In this document: piece by piece, positions 5,243-6,071 of the stretch
Layout: each line of letters starts with the position of its first letter
Position numbering within the stretch: position 1 is the first letter of the stretch
Assembly: GCA_900551265.1 (NCBI GenBank)
Contig: URVL01000140.1
Location: 1-6,071 of the forward strand
Direction: 5' to 3'
Length of the DNA stretch: 6,071 bases
Source: an uncultured Eubacteriales bacterium
GTDB taxonomy: Bacteria > Bacillota > Clostridia > Oscillospirales > QAMX01
The notes under the pieces: generated by a model
Seen by the model: the letters and a program-made list of their open reading frames with translations, nothing else
Databases searched by the model: none
Told to the model about the DNA's origin: nothing
Position numbers and translations under genes: made by a program

Positions 5243-6071
5243 TTGTGGACACTGGTATTTCGAAAGATAATTAACAATAAATGGATGATGCTCTGCCTGT
5301 TGTTCGGGTTTATCGTTGTGGTTGCAATGGTCAGCGCCGTGCCAATGTATTCGGATGCGATTTTGCAGAGAATGCTGGATAAGGACTTGGAGACCTATCA
5401 AGCTTCGCACGCAGTATACACGGGACTTTATACCGTAGAGGGTACCTATAATGCCTTTTCCAGAGAGGATAACTCCAAGGAAAGAGCATATTACATGCAT
5501 AAGGAAAAGGTGGAAGATGAACTGATCCCTCAGCTGAATGTAAAGATTGACGCCGGCATACATATTCTGACTGCCGCAAATATGCAGGCAAAACCCGATA
5601 TGCCGGATGGAGATGACGGATCCGTTCGCGGAAAATCTTCGTCTCTGGTTTCCATTGTAGACCTGGCGGACCATGTGACAATAACTGCGGGCAGGCTTTA
5701 TGAGCCGGGACTGTCGGACGAAGGATACTATGAAGCCATCGTGACGCAGGATGCATACGATGAGCTCGCTTTAAACCTGAATTCGGTCTATCAGGTGGCG
5801 AGCGCTACAAATCCGGATGATTATGTGTTGATTCAGGTCGTAGGCGTGTTTACAATCGATGACGGGACTTCGCCCTTTTGGTATATTTCGGGTGGCATCA
5901 GTACGTATTCCACAAGCTTTTTAATTGACTATGATACGTGTCAGGAAATTCTGTTCCAGGATTTCGAGACCATTTATCTGTCGGGTACCCAGTGGCGCTA
6001 TGCTATTGATTATACGTCGCTGGAAATTTCAGACCTGGATACGCTTGTCCCAACATTGCAACAGCACGAGA
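5243..6071 (+). CDS. N-terminal part of a MacB/FtsX-like ABC transporter permease, cut by the right edge
   Basis: A frame starting at TTG 5243-5245 is open to the end of the window (276 codons) without a stop. It begins (M)WTLVFRKIINNKW, followed by a membrane helix at about 15-33 and then PMYSDAILQRMLDKDLE, the entry into a large extracytoplasmic domain. This layout (short cytoplasmic start, one helix, long outside domain) is typical of MacB/FtsX-family permeases, whose further helices come later. Within the outside domain, TAGRLYEPG (148-156) followed by a Y-E-A-I-V-T-Q-D-A-Y-D-E-L-A-L run resembles the family's MacB-type core segment. These permeases act as mechanotransmission or export units, not classic pore-type importers. 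The adaptor gene lies 39 nt upstream; the ATPase expected to complete the complex is not in the window. The missing C-terminus prevents a subfamily or substrate call. Confidence 0.88.
   Translation, partial: MWTLVFRKIINNKWMMLCLLFGFIVVVAMVSAVPMYSDAILQRMLDKDLETYQASHAVYTGLYTVEGTYNAFSREDNSKERAYYMHKEKVEDELIPQLNVKIDAGIHILTAANMQAKPDMPDGDDGSVRGKSSSLVSIVDLADHVTITAGRLYEPGLSDEGYYEAIVTQDAYDELALNLNSVYQVASATNPDDYVLIQVVGVFTIDDGTSPFWYISGGISTYSTSFLIDYDTCQEILFQDFETIYLSGTQWRYAIDYTSLEISDLDTLVPTLQQHE

Noticed and set aside
5245..5274. GTG at 5245 as an alternative permease start
   Set aside because: That frame reaches a TAA after nine codons; the overlapping TTG at 5243 opens the long frame with the membrane helix.
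5072..5674. Minus-strand open frame of 200 codons
   Set aside because: It runs antisense to the end of the adaptor gene and the permease gene, both of which show clear family features; its translation is His/Cys/Arg-rich without a domain.
1..6071. tRNA, rRNA, CRISPR, insertion sequence, phage or toxin-antitoxin elements
   Set aside because: I found no cloverleaf, regularly spaced repeats, terminal inverted repeats, transposase or integrase features on either strand.

Overview
The window reads as ordinary chromosomal DNA from a Gram-positive anaerobe, most likely a clostridial Bacillota of the gut type (Oscillospirales-like). This rests on the DnaD-domain protein next to a zinc-binding DnaC/DnaI-type helicase loader, purine-rich Shine-Dalgarno sites, SigA-type promoters with extended -10 elements, frequent GTG/TTG starts, and a lipoprotein adaptor paired with a large FtsX-type permease. 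Base composition is close to half G+C. The taxon is inferred; no rRNA or other phylogenetic marker lies in the window.

Layout: two divergent groups of genes are separated by an intergenic region at about 3897-4177. Leftward, on the minus strand, come a DnaD-domain protein (3896-2895), a DnaC/DnaI-like AAA+ ATPase (2891-1899), a membrane protein with an outside trypsin-like pseudoprotease domain and a cytoplasmic FHA domain (1815-289), and the 5' end of a Ser/Thr/Arg-rich protein that runs off the left edge (199-1). Rightward, on the plus strand, come an HlyD/MacA-type adaptor lipoprotein (4178-5203) and the 5' part of a MacB/FtsX-like ABC permease (5243 to the right edge, TTG start).

How the genes work together: the DnaD and DnaC/DnaI proteins form a tightly coupled replication-restart/helicase-loading pair; only TAA-AAC separates the stop of the first from the GTG start of the second, and both are in the same frame. 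The FHA protein sits 83 nt downstream behind its own candidate promoter, so it may belong to the same transcript or be partly independent. It looks like a one-pass signalling protein: a degenerate protease-fold sensor outside and a phosphothreonine-binding domain inside. The plus-strand pair should be two parts of an ABC export or envelope-remodelling complex whose ATPase is not in the window and probably lies downstream.

Each divergent group has a recognisable SigA-type promoter in the 3897-4177 gap. The other intergenic stretches (200-288, 1816-1898, 5204-5242) are each under 100 nt and hold no convincing intrinsic terminator. No tRNA, rRNA, CRISPR array, insertion sequence or phage gene was seen. 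Most of the window is conventional; the item most worth a second look is the pseudoprotease-TM-FHA protein.
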